DNA of 64,000 nt from positions 8,308,001 to 8,372,000 of the forward strand of contig NC_088300.1 in assembly GCF_032854445.1 (NCBI RefSeq). The letters run 5' to 3'. The notes beneath the pieces were generated by a model. It was given only the letters and a program-made list of their open reading frames with translations, did no database searches and was not told the DNA's origin. This document shows, piece after piece, positions 1 to 10,449 of the stretch. The translations under genes and the position numbers were made by a program. Numbering within the stretch: position 1 is the stretch's first letter; every line of letters begins with the position of its first letter. This DNA comes from Liolophura sinensis. Its lineage: Eukaryota; Mollusca; Polyplacophora; Chitonida; Chitonidae.

Positions 1-48
1 TATCTTAGCCCCTGGAAGCTCCACAAACTTACCCTCATCTTTACGGAT
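1..48 (-). CDS. EPRS1: EPRS1 coding exon 6, cut by window edge
   Basis: After acceptor TTTGTCAG it encodes IRKDEGKFVELPGAKI, matching the GKFVELPGAEMGKV stretch at the start of the GluRS module. The exon continues beyond position 1. Confidence 0.9.
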   Translation of the reverse strand, partial: MRKDEGKFVELPGAKI

Positions 49-1181
49 CTGACAAAGCAGAGAAAAAAACCAATGAGAATAAGAAGTGTCTAATGTCTGA
101 CATGTGTGACATGACAATGTTGAGGTACATGTGTGACATGACAATGTTGAGGTACATGTGTGACATGACAATGTTGAGGTACATGTGTGACATGACAATG
201 TTGAGGTACATGTGCGACATGACAATGTTGAGGTACATGTGTGACATGACAATGTTGAGGTACATGTGTGACATGACAATGTTGAGGTACATGTGCGACA
301 TGACAATGTTGAGGTACATGTGTGACATGACAATGTTGAGGTACATGTCTGACATGACAATGTTGAGGTAAATGTGTGACATGACAATGTTGAGGTACAT
401 GTGTGACATGACAATGTTGAGGTACATGTGTGACATGACAATGTTGAGGTACATGTGCGACATGACAATGTTAAGGTACATGTGGCATAACACAACATGT
501 TCTACAGAACAGTTTATTATCCTCAAACTGCATTAGGAACATACATGTAGTCTTTTTATTCTAAGGCCAGTGAAGGTATAAATTATTATCAGGGCCACAT
601 CTAGAAAACTTGAAGGATATGATCTCAAACCTTATGCTAACATTGTGACTGTGCATCAAGTAATTTAATAAAACGCAAATTATAACAATGATTTCTGAGA
701 GTTATAAAGTCTGTTAATGAAAGCAATGAAAACATGATGATGATCCATGTAGCTGTTGAAACATCGCACTGAAATTAGAACAACTACAACAAATAGATGT
801 CGTACAAGTGTACTTGTGTGTACCAGTTCCACAATAGTTGTTTCTACCAGTTACATCTACATGTATCACCTGCAATACTATTTTGGAAAACATGGTCACA
901 TAAAATGCACAAATTTCTCACAGAAGACTCTGGGGCTTTCTTGGGCTCCACAACTGGTAGTTTACTGGCCACAGCCTTGAATTTCTCCTGAGATGACAGA
1001 AAGTTGTAGTATCGCAGAACATTCTGTGGTGTGCCTCCATTGGCTATCAGACCTTGCCACAAGCTGCTGGCTGCAACAACGTCATAATATACATGTTCTG
1101 TACATTCAGTTACTAAATGAGGAATTCATCTGTGTAGCCATAAAGCTGCAAATTAAGAGAATTTCAGGATCAAATGATTTT

Positions 1182-1213
<32 letters not shown>

Positions 1214-4200
1214 GATTGGTGTATAATGCTGTACTCAAGAATATTTCACTTATATGACGGCGGCCAGCATTATGGTGGGTGGAAACCGGGCAGAGCCCGG
1301 GGGAAACCCACGACCATCCGCAGGTTGCTGGCAAACCTTCCCACGTACGGCCGGAGAGGAAGGCAGCATGAGCTGGTCTTGAACTCACAGCGACCGCATT
1401 GGTGAGAGGCTTCTGGGTCATTACGCTGCGCTAGCGCGCTAACCGACTGAGCCACGGAGGCCCCAGGATCAAATGAAGAAATTTTTCATACCCATCAAGG
1501 TTGCCTAAAATGACCCAAAGGTTGAAAAAGCCTGAATTAAACTGAGATAAATTTTATTTTCATTTATCTGATGTTGAAAATGTTCGATTTAATTGTCCTT
1601 ATTGCTAAACATGAAGAAAACATAAAAATGACACAAAGTTCAGTTGAAAGAGTGCAAAAAGTTATTCCTAACTGTGGTCTTAAATATTTTTTCCGATTTT
1701 TCCTTATGGAGAAAAAGACACTTCAAAATAATTTTTGTATAGTAGGTATTTGGGACCACCTTTTGGTGTTTGTAGTCTTTGTTTGATAGTCTCATAAATG
1801 AGAATGTAACACAGGTTTAATAAATATTTTTACACCAGAATTTGTTCTTTTCAGCTAACAAATGTATTAAACCTCAATTTGGATCATATTTATATTTTTA
1901 ATATGTTCATAAATATTATCATAATTTAGGTTAAATGCATATATTTCAATATAAACAACAAATTTACATTCAAATAAATTTATCAGACAAGCATGACATC
2001 CTTATTTAGAACATTACTATGCAACAATGATAAATACCAGAAGTTGGCCCCAAATACCCACCTAAAAAAAATATTTTCAAATACCCTTTTCTCTTGAAAA
2101 AAAAAATCCAAAAAAATATTAAAGATCATATTTGCAAATAAGTTTTGATGCTCTTTCATCTGATTTTGGCATCATTTTTATGTTTTCTTCTCCTTTAAAT
2201 ATAATATTTAGCCTAATATTACATGTATTTCAACAATTTCTTGACTTTAGTCCAAATTATGAGATAAAAGGTTGCCAAATTTGACCCTTAACTTCAACCT
2301 AGAGCTGACAGTTGTATGGTTGATGTCTGAACAGAGCCATTGTCATCCCAAATACCAAGAGCGAACTTCGCACAAGCCAAGCCACAGATAAGATAAGGAG
2401 GGGATAAGTTTAAACACCCAGTGTTATTATGCTAACGGTTTACCATAGATACAACACAAGCAAAAATAACCAGTAAAACCTATATTAACCCTTGCAAAAG
2501 TCCTCCTTAAGCTTAAATATGCTTCACAAAGCTGGATTAAATGTTAGAAGACAGCAAAGAAATTATCCTAAGAAACAAATGTTGAAAGTTAATTTAGATG
2601 TAGATTTTGTACATTAACAGGGCGAGAGACGATTCATGTTACTTTCATTGCTAAAAACATCAGGTCTCCACCAATATGGCTTCAGCTTTACACAGGACTC
2701 ATTTCAACATTTCATGATTTCCATCCTTTTGGATTACCCTGTGCCATGCAACATTTAAATGCATCAAATTACCATACATATTGTTATTCATGGACAGCAG
2801 GGTTAGGGTGCCGTTTGATCTTCTTTGCTCCAGATGGACACTTGTTGTGCACCTGCTGCATGAAGAAGCATCTCTACAGAATTAATCCAGGACTCATACC
2901 TTGTAATGTTTCCCATACGACAAAGTCTGCTATGCTCAGTGAATCACCCACAAGATACGTGACAGGGGCAAGAAGTCGGTCCAGGTACCCCAGGGCAGTG
3001 GAGAAATCCCCCACACAGGACAACTGACCAGCGCTAAAGTCTAACCAGTGGTCAATCTGAAATAGACATACATTATACCATGTCACTATAACCAGAATTA
3101 ATCGCTAACCTCTACCCTTCCAGACCGAACTAGACATATAAAACACAAGTATAAAGGTAAATCTGGAAGCAAAAAATTCAATTCTTTACTTCACTGTTGT
3201 GTATTAAAGCCAAACTCAAAAATTTTTCACATAAATACAACAGTGTAATTATTGCTATTGGTCAAGATAAACTGAGTGCCAAAGACAACCCAACAATCAT
3301 TAGAAACTTACATATACATATAAACTTCCCACATGTCATTCTGAAGACCTACATATTGGTGGAAGACAAATTGTCTTTGACTAGCATAGGATTGTGCGCA
3401 CCACTAGTACATTATTGTCACAAAGGGCCCTGTAACAATAAAAGTGGGGGAATCTACAAATATGCTTGATTTTTATATGCCAACAATGTGGTCTTGACCA
3501 ACTGTAGTGACAATGGCTGTGGCAATCTACAGAACCTTAAAGAATACATGAAACGGTACTATAAACCTGAGAATATGGTTTTATTTATTTATTTATTTGA
3601 TCGGTGTTTTACGCCGTACTCAAGAATATTTCACTTATACGATGGCGACCAGCATTATTGTGGGTGGAAACCGGGCAGAGCTCGGGGGAAACCCACGACC
3701 ATCCGCAGGTTGCTGGCAGACCTTCCCACGTATGGCCGGAGAGGAAGCCAGCATGAGCTGGACTTGAACTCACAGCGACCGCATTGGTGAGAGACTCCTG
3801 TGTCATTGCGCTGCGCTAGCGCGCTACCCAACTGAGCCACGGAGGCCCCCGAATATGGTTTTAAGGAAAATGAACAAAGAAATGAGGGAAAAAAAAAAAG
3901 ATTAGAAACAATTCTTCATATTTGAGGCATATTTTATGTTTCATAACCTCTCTATTTAATGTATATTTTGCATCAATGGTCGGGAATATTCATGTATGAC
4001 ACCATGAATGAACACACTGGGAATGGGGGACCAGCTTATCACCCCCACTTTGGACTCTTCCCCAGTTATCACACACAATAAATCTTACCTCAGTCCTCTG
4101 TAGGATGTTTGACCCCCTGTAGAGGTCAGTCCCAGGTGCCAGGCGGGCCAAGTAACGACAGATGGAGGCAGTGCTGGTAAAGCTGACACTGTTGTCAACA

Positions 4201-5179
4201 AAAGAAAATTAATACTTGCTACTGTTACCCGTATATAAAAGTATATGTACATACACAGAAGACTGAGGTAAGATCTATGGAATATGACTGGTTTCCAATC
4301 TGTTTTCAGGATAATGAAGTTTAACACTCAACAATGATCATGTACATGGAGGTCAGGTCCAAGGGTGTCAGAAAACTCCAAATGTTATCATGGGGAAGAG
4401 CTGGATTAGAACATTCAAACAATCAACAATTGAAAATTTCATTGGCTAGTGATCACATATATAGCACAATTAACTCCTACTTTCACAGTTATGAGTCCGA
4501 AAAAAATAAATGTAAAAAAAAAGAGAAGAGAGCATCAGAGAACTTATGAAAAGCATCTCAAAAAAGTCTATCTTGCTTTGTTGATTTTTTTCACTCAGAT
4601 TTTTAAGTTACAAGTATCTTGTACAAGAACGTGAACTGAGTGAATTATAAATATAAAGAGCTAAATTATAATAATAGTCAAGAAACACATTATTTAGCAT
4701 TCATGCATAATTCATGATGGGGTTGAGTAACCCACAATAAAACAGGTAAAAGCATTTTACCTTACCTTAAGCTTGTCTATTTCACATACACAAATATACA
4801 GTCAATGAAGATTCTGTTACCCTTAGTTTAATGCAGCCTGAGCATTCTTTTCCCCATCCTCTCATCAAGTCTACATTGACCACACACAACTTACCTGCCC
4901 GCATTGATGACATTAGACTGACCCCACTCCACAGTTACATTGCATTCTCCCCTGATGTACTCTACTGTCAACAAAGCGGCTGAAAGAAATCAAATCCAAC
5001 ATAAACCTAGAAATGCATGTTTCTACAGTTTAGGTAACAATCTGATGCCCAAAAATCCGCTTCTTAACATTCTGCTACATTAAACAAAGTGCAAAACTTT
5101 GACATAAAGGATGGTCATGATTTAATGATAGCCTTGTGTTGCAGTGACAGTATACATACATACATACATACATACATAC

Positions 5180-5228
<49 letters not shown>

Positions 5229-7959
5229 GATATCATGTACATTGTACATGTAAAGTATGTGACACATAAGCTGACATGTTGACCACTACTCTTCCCAACC
5301 TGAAAGTCATAACATGCCAATTCTTATTATTACAGTGCTGTGCTGTGTATGTAGTGGTCTGAATTTCTAAACAAACTACAAGTTTGTCATGTTTCTGTTG
5401 GTAAATCCACAACAGATCAGAACTGAGTGAATGTAGATGCTTAACAGTGCACGATTCTACAACCATGGGATTATATTGGGCAGACTTTAGAACACTAATG
5501 AAAGCAACTTTTCTCACACTGACTGTGGGGAAAAATAGTTGTTAAATTATCAAAAAGATCACAAAATAATTGCTGCCATAAATCAATTTACATTAAGATC
5601 GATCTGTGAAATAAATTATACATTAAACAATTCAGGCTCTTCAAAGTGTCCAATGAACGATGCAGACACAGCAGAACAGGAGCTTTGTTTTAACAGGGGA
5701 TTAACCTGTCTGTGAGTGTCTTGTGGTCGGTCATATTGATTGAAATAGTGAAAATATCACCTTACTACATCATTTGGAATTGACACATGATGGGATCCTT
5801 TTTGAGGACTTTTTACTCTGAAGCGCTGTACCAATCATTTAACGCCAAACTCTGTGTGGTCAAGAGAGGTTTCATCGAGAACAAAGGCATAGTGTGTATG
5901 TATGGCCGACTTGCTGGGCTGTCTTCGGTAAGTTGTTCATACTTCCACTCTGCCTCCACGCAATTACTGTAAAATCACACCATTCAGCTGCATTACTTAG
6001 AGAAACCTCACCTAGTCTCACCCAAATTTGTATGGGAAGACCTTTGAAATGCCAATTTGGCTAATGTGATGTCACATGGTAGACTGATATCAATTCATTG
6101 AAGAATGTACTTCCCATATTTAGGCGCTTTTAGTTAAACATTTATATTCAGGCATCAGTCCATGTCACAAGTGGCCACCAATGATATCCTTTGGACACTT
6201 CAAAATGACTGTTGACGCTGAGGCATGTAGTACGGCTGAGGTTCTAGCAGTCAAGCGAGTTAATTAGTTTCATTGGTGAGGCTGGCTTTGCACGGCTGTG
6301 ATTACGTAAACTGTCACAGCCCTGTCTTGTTCCATAAAATTGTCTTGAACACCTCTGTACTTCCCTTGCTGGCTTTAACATACTACTGCAGGGCACCAAA
6401 TAATGTGTCTGTCCATAATCGCAGTCGTCTCAGCTATCAATTCCAGGTAAGTGTTCCCATGTGTCATTACTAGTAAACCCACACAAGCATGAGACTAGTG
6501 TGGAAACTGGATAAATTTCAGCTCCAACTGCCATGTGCGAATGCATACTCCTCACAGTGAGGGGAATCATGTATAAAATTACCATTGTCCACTATTAGGC
6601 AAGTTGGACCATTTGACACGCATTCTGGCTAATAGTTTAGGATCAGTCTCACCAGTAATGACCTAGAAGGAACCATGATCAACACTGATCACTAAAAACA
6701 TTTCTCAAATAAACAAAACAAAATTGAAGATAAGATTAAATAAGTACAAAATATGATAAAAGTGTCAGTAGTTATCTCCTTTGTATGGGCTATGAGGAGT
6801 GTTCATTCGAACATGGCAGTTCCATTTATTTATTTATTTATTTATTTATTTGATTGGTGTTTTATGACATAAAAAAAAAATATTTCACTTATTTGACAGC
6901 TGCCAGCATTATGGTGGGAGGAAACCGGGCAGAACCTGGAGGAAAAACACAACCATCCACAGGTTGCTGACAGACCTTCCCACGTACGGCCAGAGAGGAA
7001 GCCAGCAAACTTGCCAGTTTGAGTTTGAATTTATCCATTTTCCACGGTAGTTTCATGCTAGTGTGGATTTACTAGTGATGACACATGGGAACACCTACCT
7101 GGAACTGATAGCTGAGATGACTGTGTCTATGGACAGACAAATTATTTGGTGCCCAGCAGTGGTATACTGAAGCCAGCAAAGGAAGTATACACGTGTTAAG
7201 GGTAAGCTTTTGGAACAACACTGGGCTGTGATAGTATACGTAATCAAGGCCCTACGGTGAGGCCAGTAAATTAATAGAACAGCATTCCAGATTCCACCAG
7301 AAAATTACATGGAAATAAGTGGTGAGGTGAGTTAATTAGATTGCGATGAGTGGGAACACATGCGGAGCTTGAAATCTATGCCATGATTTTTGAGAGTGTT
7401 ATGAGAGTGTTAAAATTGCATTAGTCTACATGTTGGCTTGTATTATGGGTAAGTATGTCATACAGCGGCAACATCAATATGCTGAGGGAGCACACCGAGA
7501 ACCGAAGAGTGCAGGTTAGGTCAATGCTTACACATAAAGTTATGTTTCTACATAAACACAGCCCCACTGAGCTGCCCATGAGTGAGTGTCAATCACACTC
7601 TTGCCTCACACTCTTGCCTCACACACTTGTCAAGCGCTTTGACCCTGACGTGAGTAAGGTGGCTTCCTCTTGAGTTACACACTTGTTCTGGCTACGAAAG
7701 CAACAGGCACAACATAGATCTTTGTCCGGACCTTCATTCTCACACTGCAGATAAATGAGATTTGTTTGTCCGTCTAGGACTACTGCATGTACAACCTCAG
7801 TTTCAACATTGTGTTGTTGTTGTTGTAGGCTACTACTGCAAGACACCGCGCTCGACAATCTGATGTAACAGTTAACCAAGAAGTTTACCACTTCTGTCTC
7901 GCTTAAAGTCGCTTACCCGAGGCCGGTTTAGATTTGTTCACCGAAAGCTGAATACTCAT
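1..7959 (-). CDS. EPRS1: Bifunctional glutamyl/prolyl-tRNA synthetase, N-terminal part (6 exons, continues off left edge)
   Basis: Cytoplasmic enzyme charging tRNA-Glu and tRNA-Pro; in animals it is a scaffold of the multisynthetase complex, which it joins through an N-terminal GST-like domain. The minus-strand exons are 7917-7959, 4895-4979, 4089-4188, 2900-3056, 922-1070 and 1-48. All junctions are GT-AG and phases chain without a break, giving about 194 residues. The match to animal EPRS1 is by eye: a thioredoxin-like strand with ALLTVEYIRGE (about 16-26), ICRYLARL (about 52-59), then the GST-C segment IDHWLDFSA and TYLVGDSLSIAD (about 77-122), and finally DEGKFVELPGAKI entering the GluRS linker. 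Catalytic HIGH/KMSKS motifs lie beyond the window. Start chosen: the ATG at 7959 opens a 43 bp exon whose one-base overhang completes the exon 2 codon. Exon sequence is intact. Fusion with ProRS is inferred from the family, not seen. Confidence 0.93.
49..921 (-). other. EPRS1 intron 5
   Basis: Contains the 14-copy 27 bp minisatellite (100-477). The remaining roughly 440 bp is AT-rich and shows nothing recognisable. Confidence 0.8.
100..477. repeat. 27 bp minisatellite, 14 tandem copies
   Basis: Fourteen head-to-tail 27 bp units, unit start ACATGTGTGACATGACAATG, with only scattered single-base variants (GTGT/GTGC, GTCT, one TTAAGG). Because 27 is divisible by 3 and the unit has no stop, both strands read as long 9-residue peptide repeats. 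These open frames are a by-product of unit length, not genes. The homogeneity suggests recent expansion. It lies wholly inside EPRS1 intron 5. Confidence 0.97.
922..1070 (-). CDS. EPRS1: EPRS1 coding exon 5
   Basis: Encodes SSLWQGLIANGG through VLRYYNFLSSQEKFKAVA, the last GST-C helix, then a Pro/Lys linker. Of two possible acceptors, only TTGCAG at 1071-1073 keeps the phase-1 overhang in frame. Donor GTGAGA at 921; ends phase 0. Confidence 0.9.
1071..2899 (-). other. EPRS1 intron 4
   Basis: Holds a full-length tRNA-derived SINE (1178-1464) with its target-site duplication. The rest (about 1480-2890) is AT-rich single-copy-looking sequence without coding signal. Confidence 0.8.
1178..1464 (-). 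mobile_element. tRNA-headed SINE (family A), full length, with TSD
   Basis: Read on the minus strand it begins GGGGCCTCCGTGGCTCAGTC (A-box TGGCTCAGTCGG), carries a B-box-like GAGTTCAAG, a conserved core (GGAAACCCACGACCATCC complement region, CATAATGCTGGCCGCC) and the 3' end TGAAATATTCTTGAGTAC followed by an A tail of about 31 bases. The 12 bp target-site duplication AGGATCAAATGA flanks it at 1166-1177 and 1465-1476. Family name not assigned; it resembles tRNA SINEs widespread in molluscs. Confidence 0.92.
2900..3056 (-). CDS. EPRS1: EPRS1 coding exon 4 (GST-C core)
   Basis: Encodes IDHWLDFSAGQLS and TYLVGDSLSIADFVVW, the most diagnostic part of the EPRS GST-like domain. Acceptor TTTTCAG at 3057-3059, donor GTATGA at 2899; ends phase 1. 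Confidence 0.95.
3057..4088 (-). other. EPRS1 intron 3
   Basis: Contains a full-length family A SINE (3584-3850) with a 13 bp duplication; otherwise AT-rich with no other recognised element. Confidence 0.8.
3584..3850 (-). mobile_element. tRNA-headed SINE (family A), full length, with TSD
   Basis: Minus-strand copy from the GGGGGCCTCCGTGGCTCAGT head to the ACACCGATCAAATAAATAAA tail. Perfect 13 bp duplications GAATATGGTTTTA at 3571-3583 and 3851-3863 fix both ends and show a recent insertion into EPRS1 intron 3. Confidence 0.95.
4089..4188 (-). CDS. EPRS1: EPRS1 coding exon 3
   Basis: Encodes SVSFTSTASICRYLARL through SNILQRTE, the GST-N to GST-C transition (compare NSILRYLARV in vertebrates). 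Ends in phase 0 with donor GTAAG. Confidence 0.92.
4189..4894 (-). other. EPRS1 intron 2
   Basis: About 700 bp, AT-rich, A-runs near 4500-4520; nothing recognised. Confidence 0.7.
4895..4979 (-). CDS. EPRS1: EPRS1 coding exon 2
   Basis: Starts with two bases completing an Ala codon, then ALLTVEYIRGECNVTVEWG; ends phase 2. Acceptor TTTCAG, donor GTAAG. Aligns with GALLAVEHVKDD of vertebrate EPRS1. Confidence 0.9.
5151..5225. repeat. (CATA)n followed by (TA)n microsatellite
   Basis: About eight CATA units then about 20 TA units, in EPRS1 intron 1. Confidence 0.97.
6290..6520 (+). repeat. Left arm of a large imperfect inverted repeat
   Basis: Its reverse complement recurs at 7022-7252. Shared blocks include TGATTACGTA, CACAGCCC, GGGCACCAAATAAT, TGTCTGTCCATA, CTCAGCTATCA, GTGTTCCCATGTGTCAT and GGATAAATT, in the same order. 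Identity by eye is roughly 75-80%. Separated by about 500 bp that contains a SINE. Confidence 0.88.
6824..7021 (-). mobile_element. Family A SINE, 5'-truncated
   Basis: 3' part present (ATTTATTTATTTGATTGGTG, CAGCATTATGGTGGGAGGAA, GGTTGCTGACAGACCTTCCC); the tRNA head is absent. It abuts the right arm of the inverted repeat at about 7022. Confidence 0.88.
7022..7252 (-). repeat. Right arm of the large imperfect inverted repeat
   Basis: Reverse-complement partner of 6290-6520. Either two copies of one dispersed repeat in opposite orientation or a fold-back element interrupted by a SINE. Confidence 0.88.
7255..7445 (+). repeat. Dispersed repeat, also at 12555-12740
   Basis: Shares with 12555-12740, in order, a CATT...CCAG/GATT segment, GTGG.GGAGTT-like sequence, TTGAAATC.ATGCCAT, TTTTTG.GAG and the ATT..CATCTA-like end. 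Similarity is moderate. Confidence 0.4.
7917..7959 (-). CDS. EPRS1: EPRS1 coding exon 1
   Basis: Encodes MSIQLSVNKSKPAS plus one base. Donor GGTAAGC at 7916. It resembles the short N-terminal strand before the conserved ALL.VE motif of EPRS proteins. Confidence 0.8.
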
Positions 7960-8060
7960 ATTGCTCTTCGAAAACTCCTTGCCCACGTTTTACGTCCGCC
8001 ACTGCAGCAAGCCGGCGTGTTTCCTGTAGGAAAAAGTACCCACGGAAGAAAATCAGTTTG
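7960..8060 (-). promoter_or_regulatory. Presumed EPRS1 5' leader/core promoter
   Basis: Immediately upstream of the EPRS1 ATG, more GC-rich than its surroundings (CCGCCACTGCAGCAAGCCGG on the plus strand). Position relative to the start codon is the only support; the start site is not determined. Confidence 0.35.
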
Positions 8061-8529
8061 CTGCTAGTGAGATCTGGAAATCAGCAGAAAACTTCCCACG
8101 GCTGTTGAGTCTTATACAGTTTGCGAGAGTGTTGCTAACTGTTTGCGAAATTTGCACCCTAAGACGTAGTGGTGATGAAATAGTACGAAATTCAGATCCC
8201 ATCCCATAGGCCATATTAGGCACAGGGAATAACATTTAGGTTATATGTAATAGGCCTATAATAACTAAAGGAGTTTGAGAGGATAAAACCCAGAGCAGCG
8301 ACGACATACATTGTCATAGCTGGGACTATGACAGTTAGGCCAGTATTGGTCCCAGATCATAGAACTTCAGCAAATGGTCACACTTCACCAGTGAAATACG
8401 GCCAATGCTGACTTAAAACAAACCATATATAGCAAAGACTGTAAAAGATATATATTCACTTTTGCTGGATTTAAAGGAATCTATATACAGGCTTTCCCGG
8501 TGGCACATCTTATCTGAACCCTGACACAA

Positions 8530-8780
8530 AAAATGCAACAAAACAACTTGTGTTGTTTTCATTCAACACAGAAAAGTATTATCCCAACACAAACATGTGT
8601 TAAATAAATGTGAAGTGTGTTACAAAATAATAAAACACAAACTCGTGTTGAACCAAAATGTATTAATCTGTACAATACAACAAGAACTTGAGTAGTTTGC
8701 AACACCTATTGTGCATAACATCCACCACGTCTTGTGTTATTTCATCACAAGACCTTGTGTTAATTCAACACAAGATAGAG
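8530..8780. repeat. Cluster of palindromic CTTGTGTT / AACACAAG words
   Basis: About ten occurrences of AACACA or TGTGTT in 250 bp in both orientations, including the near-perfect palindrome CTTGTGTTaattcAACACAAG at about 8753-8775. Role unknown. Confidence 0.7.
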
Positions 8781-10314
8781 TTGGTGTAGGCCTACATCTA
8801 TACATGCAAGAGATGTACATGCATGCATGAGACAAAATTTGGTGTATGTAGTTTACACCACTTCTTTAGTTAGCTAACTGATACAAAAATGTTCTGTTTA
8901 TGATCGATAGGCTAACCCGATTTTGTGTAGTTCCAACAAGGAAGTGCATAATTATGTCCGCCTTGTATAGCATTTGTTATAGATCCTGTGCATGTGTTAA
9001 GTGACGATTTCAACGGGAACGTCATCAATTCTTACAGCAAAAACTGCATGGTGTTTAGGTTATTCCATCAAACTTTTTCAGCCTAAGCTTTACAGTCACT
9101 ATAGTGTACGTAGTTCTCTTATGAGTAAATATGGACACAATTTTTCTAGAATCTCTGGGGCTCTATCAGGGACGTAGGAAGCGAGAAGGGGAGCAAGGGG
9201 GGCAGCATATCTTTTGACCCCCCCCCCTACACTTTTTAGGTCCCGGAAATTATATATACTTGTAACACAAACAGGTCCCTTCGCCGAATAAAAGATCACA
9301 CTACTGCAAATATATTTTCTCGGTAAACTAAACATGACAAACTGCAATTTTCCCAGTGCACATTACTATTAATACAGGGCCTATAAGTTTTTTCCGTCCT
9401 TGGGCCTACATATGTATATATGTTTATCAGTTAGCTCCTTTAGATGGAACTCGTTAGTCGATTGAAATGGAGTTGCCTAACAAACTTCGTCCAGTTCAAC
9501 GGTCGATAGATTCGAAGTTATATGTAGCCTACATGTTTCTCCAAACTGATAATGTGCCCAAAATTACATAGGTTTATGTACGTTTGCTTGTTTTAACTTT
9601 CAGTATACATATAGAAGTAGCATATATTAATATATAGGCCTACACTTCCATGGAATGGCAAATCATGTACAGTGTAGTTTGACAAAAAAGTGGACACATT
9701 TGTCTCCAAACACAATCTTTTTTTCTAATTTAGTGACTGTGTTTCAATGCGATAACGTTGCAGTTCTATTCAACCCAAAAAGCAGAATATTTAATACATT
9801 TGTACAATATATGCACTCATCGGTGTTGACTTATTTATTTCATTATGGTTTATCGTCATTCCAAGATCATTCCACTTAGGACGGGTTGCGAGATTCATCA
9901 GTGAAGGAAAGATAAGTAACTGCTGTAATCACCGACTTTGGCGCGTTACTGATAGTTTCCCTAAATCAGACGCACGCCTTTTTTCTTAGGCAAAGGCCTG
10001 ATCAGGAAGTGCATGTATACATGTGAAAGACATTGATTTCAATGTAAAGCAAGCCAGCGCGAATAGGCCGGAAAGTTTACCACCAAGGCCCAGTAAAAAC
10101 ATGGATGTTTCTTTCCACTGATTCTCCTCCATACGAGTTAAATGCTTGTATTAGTCAACCTACACCAACCTATCTCCGACATGCATAAATTTAATGTTGA
10201 ATTCTTGATAAATTGCTACAACGTTCTTTGTTCACCCGTGATTCTCCAGGCAAATGCGTCAACAATTGAGCTAAACGTCTATTTCAATTCTTTCAGGCAG
10301 ACTTAAATAACACC

Positions 10315-10449
10315 TCAGTTGGCATTTCTAAGATACGGCAAATCGTCTCTAAAGCGATATAGCTCCTTCAGAGCTTCCGGTGCCCTGGTGAACCGCTGGA
10401 CCCTCGCTTTTTTTGCTGGGACTTTTAAGTCATTGAAGGACGATTCAAG
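10315..10449 (-). CDS. Orphan 44-codon reading frame, coding-like, unrecognised
   Basis: Minus strand, bounded by an in-frame TAG (which could be a TAG| splice acceptor) and a terminal TGA. The peptide is strikingly protein-like and charged, with KKARVQRFTRAPEALKEL and YRFRDDLPYLRNAN. No ATG, no upstream exon recognised. The opposite strand is also open for about 110 codons here but reads less convincingly. It could be a terminal exon, a gene or transposon remnant, or chance. Product not identified. Confidence 0.22.
   Translation of the reverse strand, partial: LESSFNDLKVPAKKARVQRFTRAPEALKELYRFRDDLPYLRNAN

Larger units (their letters stand above)
4980..7916 (-). other. EPRS1 intron 1
   Basis: 2.9 kb. 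Contains a (CATA)n/(TA)n microsatellite (5151-5225), a large inverted repeat (6290-6520 and 7022-7252), a truncated family A SINE between the arms (6824-7021) and a dispersed repeat (7255-7445). The stretch 5230-6250 shows no recognised feature. Confidence 0.75.

Noticed and set aside
100-477. CRISPR-like array
   Set aside because: Units are directly adjacent with no unique spacers and the DNA is clearly animal; it is a minisatellite. The same applies to 18928-19161 and 46143-46935.
41-526. Long repetitive open frames on both strands (9-residue peptide repeats)
   Set aside because: They are produced by the 27 bp minisatellite, whose unit is a stop-free multiple of three; they lie inside an EPRS1 intron.
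1170-1455. Open frames of 60-83 codons across SINE copies (also 3488-3840, 21635-22148, 37798-37989, 38469-38828, 56188-56515)
   Set aside because: All recur wherever the SINE occurs and follow its sequence; no protein family, no start context.
1389-1464. tRNA gene (minus strand) at the GGGGCCTCCGTGGCTCAGTC block, also at 3780-3850 and 56227-56300
   Set aside because: No cloverleaf with a proper anticodon arm and acceptor stem; the block is the tRNA-derived head of a SINE, joined to a conserved body and flanked by TSDs.
5075-5320. Tyr/Ile-rich peptides at 5075-5320 and 59179-59614
   Set aside because: Translations of (TA)n and (CATA)n microsatellites.
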